Assembly (NCBI GenBank): GCA_900553305.1
Contig: USDI01000173.1
Coordinates: 1-5,094, forward strand
Reading direction: 5' to 3'
Origin: an uncultured Lachnospiraceae bacterium
GTDB taxonomy: Bacteria; Bacillota; Clostridia; Lachnospirales; Lachnospiraceae
Length of the DNA stretch: 5,094 nt
The stretch's first letter is position 1. Each line of letters opens with the position of its first letter. The position numbers and the translations under genes were made by a program. Positions 4,707 through 5,094 of the stretch are shown piece after piece. The notes under the pieces were generated by a model that was not told the DNA's origin, made no database searches, and saw only the letters and a list, made by a program, of their open reading frames with translations.

Positions 4707-5094
4707 CCTCCACCGTGCATCTTAATCCCTCAGGCATATGCACCTGCGCATTCCAGCCCAGCTTCTTAAGTTTATCGGCATTCAGCATGGCCTTCGTAGC
4801 AGTAGAATAACCTCTCCGTTCCTTCTCATCCGGAAGTTCAAAAATCACCTTCGTATTGGCAATCCGTGCAAGCGTCTGAGCCAGATCCTTCAATGTGATA
4901 TCGGATTCTTCATCTGCCACATTGTAAGCCTGTCCCTTTTCTCCCTGAAGAATCGTATACAGAATACCGGCTGCTGCATCCGTCACAAACGTATAGGAAT
5001 ATTTCTGCTTTCCTTCACTTTTTAATACAATATCCTCACCGGCTGCTGCAGCTGGAAGTGTTGTCCTGATGTTGAGAGTCTTCCCTGCTTCGTT
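4696..5094 (-). CDS. NAD(P)-dependent epimerase/dehydratase (extended SDR), C-terminal part; start lies beyond right edge
   Basis: The frame is open from the right edge to TAA at 4696-4698: the last 132 residues. An internal ATG at 4986 is not the true start, because the frame and homology-like features continue upstream to the edge. Seen: KQKYSYTFVTDAAAGILYTIL, the typical Y-x-FV-x-D stretch where the extended SDR substrate domain closes; GQAYNVADEE, the hallmark YNvadE turn; DLAQTLARIANTK; and STATKAMLNADKLKKLGW, the conserved terminal 'sKa..LGw' element. The Rossmann NAD-binding GxxGxxG and the YxxxK catalytic pair lie outside the window. Family members interconvert nucleotide sugars (for example UDP- or dTDP-hexose 4-epimerases, 4,6-dehydratases), which suits supply of donors to the neighbouring glycosyltransferases. 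It is transcribed convergently, so it is not in their operon. Confidence 0.85.
   Translation of the reverse strand, partial: NEAGKTLNIRTTLPAAAAGEDIVLKSEGKQKYSYTFVTDAAAGILYTILQGEKGQAYNVADEESDITLKDLAQTLARIANTKVIFELPDEKERRGYSTATKAMLNADKLKKLGWNAQVHMPEGLRCTVEEIR

Overview
The window looks like part of a chromosome from a Bacillota species, most likely of the Lachnospiraceae type. The reasons are moderate-to-low GC, AGGAGG-type ribosome binding sites, an Rpn-family nuclease with the MCQALR-type C-terminus common in gut Clostridia, and a DUF3880/CgeB-like glycosyltransferase. The organism call is inference from protein style only. No rRNA, tRNA, CRISPR array or insertion sequence was seen.

Left block (1 to about 1975, minus strand): two tandem, related Rpn genes. 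Copy A (1-1246) is an almost complete PD-(D/E)XK-type nuclease that runs off the left edge. Copy B, just upstream of it in transcription order, is different. Its nuclease-encoding 5' part is missing or ruined by in-frame TAG codons, yet its last 131 codons (1233-1628) are intact, start with ATG, and have a perfect AGGAGGT Shine-Dalgarno. Copy A carries the same ATG internally (position 349, codon 300). This matches the gene-within-gene arrangement reported for E. coli Rpn proteins, in which the separately translated C-terminal domain (RpnS) blocks the toxic full-length nuclease (RpnL). Copy B therefore looks like a stand-alone antitoxin-type C-terminal domain, overlapping copy A by 14 bases in a small-then-large order. 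The two copies differ by six units in a four-residue (12-bp) repeat. A good minus-strand promoter lies at 1946-1974.

Middle (about 1795-2319): intergenic, with no convincing gene. It holds the minus-strand promoter, a plus-strand extended -10 promoter (2083-2111) with a 12-bp palindrome in its spacer, and a leader of about 200 nt with several inverted repeats.

Right block (2320-4685, plus strand): two glycosyltransferase genes in a probable operon, a DUF3880/GT1-like enzyme and a GT2 enzyme with a TPR-like tail. They end at a strong hairpin shared with a convergent sugar-nucleotide epimerase/dehydratase (4696-5094, minus), of which only the last 132 residues are present. Together these suggest cell-surface glycan or protein glycosylation. 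The direct substrate cannot be read from the sequence.
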